A stretch of DNA of 64,000 bases from Legionella spiritensis (lineage in GTDB: Bacteria; Pseudomonadota; Gammaproteobacteria; Legionellales; Legionellaceae): NCBI RefSeq assembly GCF_900186965.1, contig NZ_LT906457.1:1762501-1826500 (forward strand), read 5' to 3'. Numbering within the stretch: position 1 is the stretch's first letter; every line of letters starts with the position of its first letter. This document shows, in pieces, positions 35,790-45,127 of this stretch. A model generated the notes under the pieces. It did no database searches and had not been told where the DNA came from. It saw only the letters and a program-made list of their open reading frames with translations. The position numbers and the translations under genes are program-made.

Positions 35790-37406
35790 CTACTGTGGCC
35801 ACCAACTTGTAAAATTGAAAGAAACTGGTGATAAGTCGTCGTCGGATCCCGTATCATCATCCCAGGCAACGTTTTCCATAAATCTGCCAAGCGCGGTCTC
35901 ACAAGGATAGTCCGCTATCTCACGAGGATTGGGATTGGGACTGAAAAAAACCTGGGTCGGCTTATTGGCAAAAACAGTTCTTCCGACTGTTTCAGAAGCC
36001 GCCACGTTCTCTTGTTCTGCCGAATTGTCATGGTCAAGAGCATCTTTGGCGCTATTTGACAAGTTCGTTGCAGCAAGAAACATGTGCTCAGGCTCTTTTA
36101 ACAACATCGTGATGCCGTATACGTCAAGAAACTCGTTTTTCTCCAGAGTTTCCAGAGCCTCCACCGTCGCTAAATTCACCAGTTTCTTCTCATCGAGCAA
36201 AGCCAATGTGTCTTCATCGCAGCAGTTATATTTTACCAGGACACCCAACAAAATGATTGCCAACTCCTGATTTTCGGCATGTTTTGTAAGGAAATTCAAC
36301 GCCCCGTCATGAAAAAAATCCTTATCAAGCAACAATTGGATATGTTTGATTAGCAATTCGTGTTGATGGGGTTCCTGGAACAACGCATCCAGAGCCTTCT
36401 CTGCCTGTTCAGGTGATAAAGGCAGTTTTCTTAATTCATTTGTACCAAGATATAATTGATAAGGAACGTCACTCAGCATGAGCGCCTCAAGATAACGCGT
36501 CAAATTCCATTTGGCGCTTTTGAAACAGTCCAGCACGTTATTTAATGCTACCTCCTCTAACGCGTTGAGTTCATAATGTTTTCCTGTTTCCGGTTTGACC
36601 CGTTTACCGACTGTCAACAGAATATTAAAATTATCCTGTGATAACAGGTCTCGCAAAGCCAGGCGGGAAATCCATTCCTTTACAGGAAAAATCCGGTTCC
36701 CTTCGAGCGTCACAACGGCCATGACGCTTTCCTGAGTCAATAACTCACAATTTGACTCCCCAAGACACCTCAGTATCGCATAAAGAGTACTGATCCGTTT
36801 ATCATCAGTATCTTTAACCACTTCAGCAAGAATCCCGGCATTATAAAATCCCAGACGGTGTAATTCCTGCAGAAGCAAGAGCTTATAGGCCTGGGAACCC
36901 CTTGTTCCCATCATCCGTATCGCTTCAGCGCACAGTAATCCGTCCTCGGCCAGGCTTTTCAACCTGTCCGTATTATTACACAGTAAATAATTATCCAGTT
37001 CGTCAAGAAGTATCACACTCTCCGGCGAGTACTCTTCAAAAAAAATAATAAGTTCGGCCAGTTGTTCTGTATAGATCATGGCGACACGCTCTATTCTTGC
37101 CACATGATCCGCAGTTAACAACCCCTTATCATATAGACTTTGATAAGCCTCTTTACCGCCCAGACGGCTAAAAAGATCAAGAAACAAGTCGCTGCTTGCC
37201 GAGCCATTCCAGTTTTTTTTACCAAGACAGATGATTACCAGATCCAGTAATTCGTCCGACGTTAATGATCTATCCCTATCTTGCCTGATTTTTTCATAAA
37301 GCGCCCTTAACTCGGCAACATGCGGTTCTTCCTTGAGCAAGGAACGACCCCAGCCTTTCTTTTCATCATAGGCTTGCAAACATGTTTCAATTTCTGAAAT
37401 TCTCAT
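35790..37406 (-). CDS. large orphan protein, candidate secreted effector
   Basis: I do not recognise this 538-residue protein. ATG 37406 is preferred over 37427 because the ribosome-binding site AGGAGAGG lies 9 nt upstream of it. There is no signal peptide or membrane helix. The body is almost all alpha-helical, with repeating Leu-rich stretches (RLALRDLLSQDNFNILLTVG; LLIKHIQLLLDKDFF; NQELAIILLGVLVKYN), suggesting a helical-repeat solenoid. The last 60 residues change to a disordered, acidic tail with DDDTGSDDD about 15-25 residues from the end and an aromatic finish (FNFTSWWPQ). Such an acidic C-terminus is compatible with a Dot/Icm secretion signal but does not prove it. Confidence 0.6.
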   Translation of the reverse strand: MRISEIETCLQAYDEKKGWGRSLLKEEPHVAELRALYEKIRQDRDRSLTSDELLDLVIICLGKKNWNGSASSDLFLDLFSRLGGKEAYQSLYDKGLLTADHVARIERVAMIYTEQLAELIIFFEEYSPESVILLDELDNYLLCNNTDRLKSLAEDGLLCAEAIRMMGTRGSQAYKLLLLQELHRLGFYNAGILAEVVKDTDDKRISTLYAILRCLGESNCELLTQESVMAVVTLEGNRIFPVKEWISRLALRDLLSQDNFNILLTVGKRVKPETGKHYELNALEEVALNNVLDCFKSAKWNLTRYLEALMLSDVPYQLYLGTNELRKLPLSPEQAEKALDALFQEPHQHELLIKHIQLLLDKDFFHDGALNFLTKHAENQELAIILLGVLVKYNCCDEDTLALLDEKKLVNLATVEALETLEKNEFLDVYGITMLLKEPEHMFLAATNLSNSAKDALDHDNSAEQENVAASETVGRTVFANKPTQVFFSPNPNPREIADYPCETALGRFMENVAWDDDTGSDDDLSPVSFNFTSWWPQ

Positions 37407-37432
37407 TGTAATTGCCTCTCCTTGCAATAAGG

Positions 37433-37453
37433 ATAAAATAATACTTATTTTAT
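37433..37453. promoter_or_regulatory. AT-rich inverted repeat upstream of the orphan protein gene
   Basis: ATAAAATAA and TTATTTTAT form a 9-bp inverted repeat with a 3-nt spacer, 27 bp upstream of the start at 37406 and just after the RND permease stop. It could be a promoter operator for the downstream gene or a weak terminator of the efflux operon. Confidence 0.35.
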
Positions 37454-37474
37454 AATAGTTTGGCCATATTCCAT

Positions 37475-40400
37475 TTATGCTGCCTGATGTCTGGCGTGAT
37501 CAGCAGCAAGGAACATATACATAGCCGGAACAACAAACAAGGTAAACAAGGTGCCAATACCAATGCCGGACGCAATCACCAGTCCGATATTAAAACGGCT
37601 GACAGCGCCTGCACCGGTGGCCATGATAAGCGGCACAACGCCCAAAACCATAGCACCGGTAGTCATTAAAATCGGACGAAGCCGGATGCTGGCGGCCATT
37701 TCAACCGCTTCACGTTTTTTCTTGCCCTCCCTTTGCAAATCATTGGCAAACTGGACAATCAATATGCCGTGCTTGCTGATCAAACCAATCAAGGTTATCA
37801 GGCCTACTTCCGTATAGATATTAAGACTCGCCCCGCCAACGGACAGACTAATAAAAATCATGGCACCGCAAATCGACAGAGGCACACTGATTAATATGGT
37901 AAGCGGATCACGAAAGCTTTCAAAAAGTGCCGACAACGATAGAAAAATAATAATCATGGCAAAAATAAAAATAACCAGCAACGTACTTCTTTCCTGCACA
38001 AATTGCCGCGACTGTCCGGCATAATCAATGGTATATCCTTGTGGGAGAATCTCTTTAGCCATACTTTTCAAATCATCCAGAGCTTGCCCCATCGTGACAC
38101 CCGGGAAAGGCACCCCGGAAAGGGTAGCGGAATTTAACTGCTGGAAATGATTGAGTGATTCGGGAACAATTTTCGTTTCCAGTTTGGCCACCGTCGACAG
38201 AGGGATGGGCGTACCGCTTGCCGTATTGATGTAATAATCCAGAATCTGACTGGCATTTTGCCGTTTTTCCCGTTTCATTTGCGGAATAACCTGATAGGAA
38301 CGCCCCGAATAATCAAAATAATTGATATAGGCCTGGCTGAGTGAACCGGTAAATACACCGCTGATATCCTGCATCGTTAATCCGAATTCGGATAATTTGT
38401 CACGATCAAGTACAATGCGCGTTTGCGCCTTGTCGATCTTGAGATCCGTATCCAGAAATACAAACCTGCCGCTTTCGCGGGCCTTGGCCAGCAAAGCCTG
38501 GTTAACCTCGCTCAGGCGCTCAAAGGAATCGGTGGTGCCAACGACGAATTGAATCGGAACACCGCGTGCGCCGGGCAAGGGCGGCAACTGGAATGCCGCA
38601 ATAATACCGCCGGTAATGTTATCCAGCTTCTCCTGCACCAACGGTTGTAACTGGTTAGACGTTCGTTCCCGTTTGTCCCAGGGTTTAAGCCCCATACCAA
38701 TGATACTGGTGTTCAAGCCGTTGATACCATCCAGCTGGAATATCCGTTCCGTTTCAGGAAAAGAACGATAAACCTTATTTACGGCATTGGAAAAAAGCTG
38801 TGTTTGCTCCAGGGTCGCGTTCGGCGACGCCGTCAATTGCGAGATGATGACACCCTGATCTTCCTGGGGCGCCAGTTCGGATTTCGCGGTGGTAAACAGA
38901 AAATAAATGCTTGACAGAATAAGAATGGTAAACACGGCTATCACGGGCAAAGAATTGAGCGCTTCGTGTAAAGCACGATGATATTTGTTCTTCAGACGTT
39001 CAAATTGGCGATCAATCCATGCTATAAACGAATGTCCGCCGCTATGTTGATTATGCGTATACTTCAGCAATTTGGAACACATCATGGGGGATAATGTCAA
39101 GGCAACGACGGCTGATACGGTAACCGCCCCTGCGAGGGTAAACGCAAACTCCGTAAACAAGGCACCGGTTAAACCGCTCATAAAACCAATCGGAATATAA
39201 ACCGCAATTAATACGATGGTGATGGCAATAATTGGATTGGCAAGCTCTCTGGCACCTTGCAACGCCGCCTGTAATTTGGAGGCTCCCTCTTCCATGTGAC
39301 GCTGGATATTTTCAACCACGATAATAGCGTCGTCGACAACCAGACCAATGGCAAGAACCAGTGCGAGCAAGGTCAGAAGATTGATGGAATACCCCAGAAG
39401 AAGCATTATGAAAAACGAACCAATCAACGATAAGGGAATCGTAACCAGGGGTATGATGACGGAACGTAATGAACCCAGAAATATAAAAATAACACCGGTG
39501 ACTATAAACAACGCTTCCAGAAGCGACATAATGACTTCATGTATGGAACTGTTGACAAATTCCGTTGAGTCATAAACGATTTTAGCCTGTAAGCCCTCCG
39601 GCAATTGTTGTTGAATAGAGGGGAAAAGCGCTTTTACTTTAGCGATTACGCTCAAAAGATTTGCATTCGGGGTTAAAAGTATTCCTATATAAACAGCCCG
39701 CTTGCCGTTAAAACTGACCGCCGTGTCATAATTGGTCGATCCCATTGCGACACGGGCCACATCCTTTAAGCGAATAATGGCGCCATTCTCCGCTTTAATA
39801 ATCATATTGCGGAATTGTTCCACGGTAGTCAGATTGGTGGTAGCTGCCAGATTAACCGTAAACATGCTGCCGTCCGTTCGTCCCGCCGCCGTAATGACAT
39901 CATTATTAGCCAGAGCATTCGCTATATCCCTGCTGTTTAAGCCAAATCCGGCCAATTTGTCAGGATCAATCCAGATCCGCATGGCGAACTGCCTGTCGCC
40001 TCTAAACTCGGCTTCCTGTATACCTTCTATGGCTTGAATTTGCGGCTGGACAACCCGGACAAGATAATCGGTGATGTGCGTCGTATCCAGCATATCGCTG
40101 TAAAAACCGATATACATGGAATCAATGGTTTGTCCTATCTGCACGGTAATGACCGGAAGCAAGGTGTTTTCCGGTAATTGATTAAGCACGGAATTGACTT
40201 TGGTGTTAATGTCGGAAAGCGCCTCCTGGGCGTCATAGTTCAAACGCAGGTACACGGTTATCGTACTGACGTTATTATTACTGGTTGACGTCATGTAGTC
40301 GATGCCGTTCGCCTGGGCTATCGCGTTTTCCAAAGGCGTGGTAATAAACCCCGCAACGATAGAAGGATCCGCCCCCGTATAAGTCGTGGAAACCGTAACA

Positions 40401-40531
40401 ATGGCATTTTCGGTGTAAGGATACTGGCGAACAGGTAAAGAGCTCAGGGAGCGGGCGCCTAACGCCAGTATCATCAGGCTTACGACGGTAGCCAGAACAG
40501 GGCGTTTAATAAAAATATCCGTAAACCGCAT
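37475..40531 (-). CDS. RND efflux permease (AcrB/MexB-like)
   Basis: Inner-membrane proton-driven drug or solute exporter of 1018 residues. ATG 40531 follows AGGATCAGG and gives the standard start MRFTDIFIKRPVLATVVSL. Twelve membrane helices are expected in the 1+5+1+5 pattern; helix 4 carries LVLAIGLVVDDAIIVVEN, with the proton-relay Asp pair, and porter domains fill the two periplasmic loops. It is last in the outer-membrane factor - adaptor - permease operon, 10 nt after the adaptor. Sequence alone does not separate drug from other HAE1-type substrates, but no metal-type motif is evident. Confidence 0.93.
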   Translation of the reverse strand: MRFTDIFIKRPVLATVVSLMILALGARSLSSLPVRQYPYTENAIVTVSTTYTGADPSIVAGFITTPLENAIAQANGIDYMTSTSNNNVSTITVYLRLNYDAQEALSDINTKVNSVLNQLPENTLLPVITVQIGQTIDSMYIGFYSDMLDTTHITDYLVRVVQPQIQAIEGIQEAEFRGDRQFAMRIWIDPDKLAGFGLNSRDIANALANNDVITAAGRTDGSMFTVNLAATTNLTTVEQFRNMIIKAENGAIIRLKDVARVAMGSTNYDTAVSFNGKRAVYIGILLTPNANLLSVIAKVKALFPSIQQQLPEGLQAKIVYDSTEFVNSSIHEVIMSLLEALFIVTGVIFIFLGSLRSVIIPLVTIPLSLIGSFFIMLLLGYSINLLTLLALVLAIGLVVDDAIIVVENIQRHMEEGASKLQAALQGARELANPIIAITIVLIAVYIPIGFMSGLTGALFTEFAFTLAGAVTVSAVVALTLSPMMCSKLLKYTHNQHSGGHSFIAWIDRQFERLKNKYHRALHEALNSLPVIAVFTILILSSIYFLFTTAKSELAPQEDQGVIISQLTASPNATLEQTQLFSNAVNKVYRSFPETERIFQLDGINGLNTSIIGMGLKPWDKRERTSNQLQPLVQEKLDNITGGIIAAFQLPPLPGARGVPIQFVVGTTDSFERLSEVNQALLAKARESGRFVFLDTDLKIDKAQTRIVLDRDKLSEFGLTMQDISGVFTGSLSQAYINYFDYSGRSYQVIPQMKREKRQNASQILDYYINTASGTPIPLSTVAKLETKIVPESLNHFQQLNSATLSGVPFPGVTMGQALDDLKSMAKEILPQGYTIDYAGQSRQFVQERSTLLVIFIFAMIIIFLSLSALFESFRDPLTILISVPLSICGAMIFISLSVGGASLNIYTEVGLITLIGLISKHGILIVQFANDLQREGKKKREAVEMAASIRLRPILMTTGAMVLGVVPLIMATGAGAVSRFNIGLVIASGIGIGTLFTLFVVPAMYMFLAADHARHQAA

Positions 40532-40541
40532 AACCTGATCC

Positions 40542-41681
40542 TTAATGATTATCGCGCAATGTTGGAGATGGATTATCAGGAAGTTTGATCGTGTTATTAA
40601 TAGCGACACGACTATCGTTTTTAAGTTTCAATTGGCCGCTGGTTACAATCTCGTCCTTCTCCTTCAAGCCTTTTAGAATCTGAATCTGCTCACCGCGGGT
40701 TTCTCCGGTCATGACAAAGTATTGTTTGACTGTCAAAACAGGATCGCCCTGTTTATCCTTGCCGGATTGACGTACGACATAAACAATATTGCCATAGGGA
40801 TTAAAGCTGATTGCCGTTTGTGGTACGGTCAGAAACGGCGACGGTTTGCCTGTCGGAATAGTGACATGCCCGAACATCCCCGGCAAAAGAGCCTCGTCCG
40901 GATTGGCTATGGTCGCCTCCACCCCGATGTTTCTGGTTCCGACATCGGCGGCCGGATTAATGGTAGTGATTTTTCCTCTAAACGATTTGCCCGGGAAAGC
41001 GTCGGTCGTCAAGACAACAGCCTGCCCCACTTGAAGCTTGGCAATAGACTGTTGCGGCACAAAAAAATCAACATAAATCGGATCCAGGGTTTGCAGCATG
41101 ACGACACTGTCTCCGGGATTGACGTATTGACCAGGATTGACGTTGTTGATACCCAGACGTCCGGAAAAAGGAGCCCGTATCGTTTTTTTAGCGACGATAG
41201 CCGCCTGTTCGGCAACCTGTGCCCGATAACTTTTGAGGTTGGCCTCATCATTATCCAGCGTTTGTTTACTGACTGCACGAACGGCATATTGGGCTTTGTC
41301 CCGCAGATAGGTTGTCCTGGCCAGTGCCGCATTAGCCTGTAGCGAATGCAGGCGGGCAATTTCATTATCGGCGTTTAGCTGTACCAGTAAATCGTTTTTC
41401 CGGACGGAAGAACCGGGTTTGAAGTGAATGGTTTGTACCATGCCGGCAAGTTCCGTGGTCACATTAACCCCGCGGATCGCCCTTAAACTGCCTGATGCAG
41501 ACGTTTCAGGTGTCCAGGAGGAGTAGCCAACTTTCATGGTACTGACCGAGATGATTCGCTCCTGGCTCTTCATAGCCTTTTTAATAATCAGCCCCATGAT
41601 TCCCTTGTAAAGAAAAATACCGCCAAACAAAATGGCAACTCCGACAAGCATGATTATCATTCTTTTTTGCATCATTCTCAT
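40542..41681 (-). CDS. RND efflux periplasmic adaptor (membrane-fusion protein)
   Basis: Adaptor of 379 residues bridging the permease and outer-membrane factor. An N-terminal membrane anchor (IIMLVGVAILFGGIFLYKG) replaces a lipoprotein signal. The split lipoyl domain is visible as GMVQTIHFKPGSSVRKNDLLVQL and KTIRAPFSGRLGINNVNPGQYV, separated by a coiled-coil hairpin of about 70 residues. ATG 41681 overlaps the upstream gene stop by 4 nt (ATGA), although a second ATG at 41675 has better spacing from GGGAG. Confidence 0.9.
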   Translation of the reverse strand: MRMMQKRMIIMLVGVAILFGGIFLYKGIMGLIIKKAMKSQERIISVSTMKVGYSSWTPETSASGSLRAIRGVNVTTELAGMVQTIHFKPGSSVRKNDLLVQLNADNEIARLHSLQANAALARTTYLRDKAQYAVRAVSKQTLDNDEANLKSYRAQVAEQAAIVAKKTIRAPFSGRLGINNVNPGQYVNPGDSVVMLQTLDPIYVDFFVPQQSIAKLQVGQAVVLTTDAFPGKSFRGKITTINPAADVGTRNIGVEATIANPDEALLPGMFGHVTIPTGKPSPFLTVPQTAISFNPYGNIVYVVRQSGKDKQGDPVLTVKQYFVMTGETRGEQIQILKGLKEKDEIVTSGQLKLKNDSRVAINNTIKLPDNPSPTLRDNH

Positions 41682-43231
41682 GATCTCCCGAAATTCTCCG
41701 GCTTGTATTGCTGTGTGTTGCACGCCACATCAAGATTACAACTCAATAAAGGGCGGTTCCACCATCCACCACCCAGAGCCTGAAACAAGGCTGCCGTGTC
41801 TGTAAATCGTGAAGCCTGAGCCTGTATTTTGTTTAAGCGGGCTTGCTGATAGGATTGCTGCGCCGTTAATAAATTCAAATAACTGACACCGCCAAGGCGA
41901 AACTGTTTTTGCGTCAGTTTCAGGGATTTGCGGGCAGCCACTTCCGCCGCCTGCTGAGCTTTGAGCAGTTGCGCGTCATGCTGCAGGGCTCGCAACACAT
42001 CCGCGACATTGCCGAACGATAGAAGCACCGTTTCCCGATATTGCGCGGCAGCCTGCTGATAAGCCGCAACCGCCGCTCTTTTTTGCGCGATCAATGACCC
42101 ACCCTGAAAAATGGGTTGCGCTACCGCAGAGGAGATATTCCATATATTATTCTGCGGTTGAAACAGGGTGTTTAGTGTAGTGCTTTGCTGACCGTAATTA
42201 CCGGTTAAGGTAATCTGGGGAAACAAATTGGCCGTAGCAACGCCAATATAGGCACTGGCCGCGTGCAACAAGGCTTCGGAAGCTCTGATATCCGGGCGTT
42301 GTCTTACCAGCAGCGATGGAATGCCTATGGGTAAATCCGAAGGCAGGTGCAAATGGTCCAGTTTTAATGTCGACAACAGATTTTCAGCAGGGAGCTCCCC
42401 GACCAGTACGGACAACGCATGTTGATTTTGCGCCAGATTTTGTTTTAAAGGCGGTAACAGCGCCCTGGTTTGCGCCAACTGGTTTTCCTGTGATAAAACA
42501 TCCGCCTCCGAAACACCGCCCAGTGACAACTGCCGTTTAACTACGGCAAGTGTTTTTTCCTGTGATTGAATCAAATCATGGGTCGCGGCAATCTGGCCCT
42601 GTAAAGACGCGATGGTAATTCCGGTGGTGACAATGTTGGCCGACAGGGTAAGAAAAGCCGCCTCCAGTTCGAATTGCTGATAATCGACCTGAGCGCCTGC
42701 CGCTTCAATCTGACGGCGAAGACCACCGAAGACATCCAGGGTATAGGCAACAGCAACATTCGCATTATACAGATTAAAGGTTCGTGAACCGATAACGCCG
42801 CTACTGGTCCCCCCAAACTGGGCGGAGCTGAACCGTTGCCTTTCTGCTGAAAAATTACCCGTGACACTGGGAAATAACGTACCGATTTGAGCAAAATAAT
42901 TTTGTTGCGCCTCATCCAGGGCTGATTTGGCTGCCGCCAGACCAGGATTATTTTTCAATCCCGCCTTAATGAGCGCGTTTAACTGTGAAGAATGGAATAC
43001 TCGCCACCATTGCGCGGGAATCGTCTGTCCGGGATGAAAGTGTTGTGCTTTACCTGCTGCTCCCGCCGACGGAACGCTTGTCGTTTGCCCGGTTTTTTGT
43101 CCCTGGATATATTGTTTGGTATGCGGCGCTCGCGGGGCATGAAAATCGGGTCCAAGCATGCAGCCTGTCAGACTCAGACATAATAACAGGAAGATACAAA
43201 AACAATGTTTATTAATACCGGATTGGTACAC
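41678..43231 (-). CDS. RND efflux outer-membrane lipoprotein (OprM/NodT-like)
   Basis: TolC-like trimeric channel subunit. GTG 43231, with AGGA about 7 nt upstream, gives a compact lipoprotein signal ending LSLTGC, so Cys near residue 25 would be lipidated. Two OEP repeats follow, each with long heptad-rich helices (AALKAGLKNNPGLAAAKSAL; AYQQAAAQYRETVLLSF). VRQRPDIRASEALLHAASA is a family hallmark. It is first in the operon, an order seen in some NodT-type systems. The upstream spacer contains repeat elements and must hold the promoter. Confidence 0.9.
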   Translation of the reverse strand: MYQSGINKHCFCIFLLLCLSLTGCMLGPDFHAPRAPHTKQYIQGQKTGQTTSVPSAGAAGKAQHFHPGQTIPAQWWRVFHSSQLNALIKAGLKNNPGLAAAKSALDEAQQNYFAQIGTLFPSVTGNFSAERQRFSSAQFGGTSSGVIGSRTFNLYNANVAVAYTLDVFGGLRRQIEAAGAQVDYQQFELEAAFLTLSANIVTTGITIASLQGQIAATHDLIQSQEKTLAVVKRQLSLGGVSEADVLSQENQLAQTRALLPPLKQNLAQNQHALSVLVGELPAENLLSTLKLDHLHLPSDLPIGIPSLLVRQRPDIRASEALLHAASAYIGVATANLFPQITLTGNYGQQSTTLNTLFQPQNNIWNISSAVAQPIFQGGSLIAQKRAAVAAYQQAAAQYRETVLLSFGNVADVLRALQHDAQLLKAQQAAEVAARKSLKLTQKQFRLGGVSYLNLLTAQQSYQQARLNKIQAQASRFTDTAALFQALGGGWWNRPLLSCNLDVACNTQQYKPENFGRS

Positions 43232-43759
43232 GTCAGCATCCTGCCGGAAAATTAGCACCAATTCATTCTGCCACAAGGACAACGTTTACCGTAACCCCAG
43301 GCATGAAAATAGTAACAAAATTACGATGCCTTCGATTAGGCTCTGTGTGCTTATCTCATCTAAAAACCAGTTTCCTGTAGCCCGCCATGAAGGCAAAGCC
43401 GAAATGCGGGATAACGTTTACCTAGGCGCCCACCTGTTCTACCGGCACAATATTGCAACAGGATACCCGCAATACGGCCGCAGGCCTCCTTGCGGGCTAC
43501 GATTTTTTTGTAATATTAAAGATAAGGGTACAGAGGCCGGGGCGTGTTGTCATTTTACTCATTGAAGCAAAAATGTGGGTAATTGAGTGGCGAAATAGCC
43601 GCATTTGCGCCCTGAGATAGATATCTACGCAGGATCGGACACCAACCTTGTTTTTTTATTCAATTTGCTTTAGCGTAAAAAATAACTGGGAGTGCGGTTT
43701 ATGACGATACGGCCTGGATGGCCGTTTTGCCGAACAGGGATGACGAGGTTTTGATTTGC
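43232..43759. other. intergenic region with nested repeat elements
   Basis: This 530-bp spacer between the divergent efflux operon and MFS gene holds one full copy of the GTAGCCCG repeat (43377-43500). It is flanked by sequences resembling the MITE-like element: AGGCTCTGTGTGC at 43338, and an interior-like stretch ATTGAAGCAAAAATG at about 43561. No credible gene is seen, although short open frames cross it. Confidence 0.6.
43377..43500 (+). repeat. GTAGCCCG/CGGGCTAC intergenic repeat, copy D
   Basis: Full 124-bp copy: it begins GTAGCCCGCCATGAAGGC and ends CCTCCTTGCGGGCTAC, with CCCGCAATACGGCCGCAGG in the right half. Surrounding sequence suggests it inserted in, or recombined with, an older relic of the MITE-like element. 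Confidence 0.85.
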
Positions 43760-45052
43760 ATGAGTAGAGACGGACAAAAATACGCCTGGTTTATTTTTCT
43801 GTTAGCCGCAGCTTTTTGTGCCTACGAATACATCCTGAGAGTCAAACTAAGTCCGCTTTCCCATCAGCTTTTAACCGAATTTAACTGCTCGGCCAATGCG
43901 TTTGGCTTGCTGTCTTCGGCATTTTTCTATGGTTACGCGCCTGTTCAGATATTGTCTGGCCCCATTATCCAGCGTTTCGGACCCAGAATGGTTTTGACTT
44001 GCGCCCTGTTTTTATGCGTGGCCGCCACATTGCTGTTTGCAGCAAGTCATGACTTCAAAATTTTATTTGGCCTGCGCCTTCTCGTTGGTGTTGGCAGCGG
44101 CTTTGCCTTTATTGGCGCCTATATACTCATTGCCAATTGGTTTCCGATAAGAAAGTGGGCTTTTCTCTACGGATTGCTGCAATTTATAGCCTGTCTGGGA
44201 GCCATGTATGGCCAGCAATTCCTGGCTTTTTTATCCGAAAACATCACCTGGCGAGCGCTCAGTGTGCTCTTTGGTTATGTAGGCATAGGACTCACAATCC
44301 TGTTTTATTTTTTTCTTAGAGACACCCCGAAAAACCCGGTTAATTACTCTAAAACATCATCAGGAAACGACACCTTGCTTGCGCAACTAAAAACGGTTTC
44401 CTTAAATCCACGCTCTTATCCCGTTGTTTTGTACGCCCTCTTTTCCTGGGGGCCTATCACTATCTCCGCGACCTTATGGGGACCTGCTTTTCTGGCTGAA
44501 AAACTGTCTTTTTCTATCCAGAACGCGACCTATCTGTTTTCCTACACCTGGTTAGGCATCGCCATTGGCAGTCCCTGTATTGGTTATTTGGCCAATCGGG
44601 TTAACCGCCCTAAAAATTTAATGTTACTTTGCTCTGGCGCAGGGTTTATTGCCAGCCTTTTATTACTTAATGGACATTTGTATTCCACTGCTTCCTACAA
44701 AGTCATTTTATTTTTTCTTGGATTTTCTACCGCCGCACAACCCATCAGTTTCGTTAAAATTCAGCAGGCTAATCCCGAGCATTGTCGTGGTGTCGCCGTA
44801 GGATTTAATAATACGGCCGTCATTCTTTCCGGCGCTTTTTTACAACCACTGTCAAGTTACTTGATTGAGCGTTCCTATCTGCTAAATACCGCCGGAAACC
44901 TCTCCTATCATTACACATTAACCAATTACTATAACGGGCTTGTTCTAATGCCTGTCAGCATTATAATCAGTTTTATTCTGGCTATGTTTTTTATAAAAGA
45001 AAAACAATTTAGCAGGCAACCTGTTAAACACACAAGCACCTACTCGTATTAA
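43760..45052 (+). CDS. MFS transporter
   Basis: Inner-membrane carrier of 430 residues with 12 predicted helices. Start ATG 43760 (MSRDGQKYAW) has GAGG about 12 nt upstream; the frame is open from 43718. Family traits are FCAYEYILRVKLSPLSHQL in helix 1, LSSAFFYGYAPVQILSGPIIQRFGPR (loop 2-3 with the Gly-Pro-Arg signature) and a long central loop. The type resembles Legionella Pht-like carriers for amino acids or nucleosides, but the substrate is not determinable. It is first of a run of five same-strand genes, so it may import the compound they degrade. Confidence 0.8.
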   Translation: MSRDGQKYAWFIFLLAAAFCAYEYILRVKLSPLSHQLLTEFNCSANAFGLLSSAFFYGYAPVQILSGPIIQRFGPRMVLTCALFLCVAATLLFAASHDFKILFGLRLLVGVGSGFAFIGAYILIANWFPIRKWAFLYGLLQFIACLGAMYGQQFLAFLSENITWRALSVLFGYVGIGLTILFYFFLRDTPKNPVNYSKTSSGNDTLLAQLKTVSLNPRSYPVVLYALFSWGPITISATLWGPAFLAEKLSFSIQNATYLFSYTWLGIAIGSPCIGYLANRVNRPKNLMLLCSGAGFIASLLLLNGHLYSTASYKVILFFLGFSTAAQPISFVKIQQANPEHCRGVAVGFNNTAVILSGAFLQPLSSYLIERSYLLNTAGNLSYHYTLTNYYNGLVLMPVSIIISFILAMFFIKEKQFSRQPVKHTSTYSY

Positions 45053-45118
45053 TTGCTTGTTTTCAAACTTGAAACTGACCTCCATGGATGAGAAACTTTC
45101 CCCCTTGAAAACAAGCAA
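45053..45118 (+). promoter_or_regulatory. long-armed inverted repeat before aldehyde dehydrogenase
   Basis: TTGCTTGTTTTCAA (45053-45066) and TTGAAAACAAGCAA (45105-45118) are perfect 14-bp complements around a 38-nt loop. The left arm begins right after the MFS stop, and the right arm runs into the AAGGAG ribosome-binding site of the next gene. It could terminate the MFS transcript or control translation of the dehydrogenase. Confidence 0.55.
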
Positions 45119-45127
45119 GGAGTCGCA

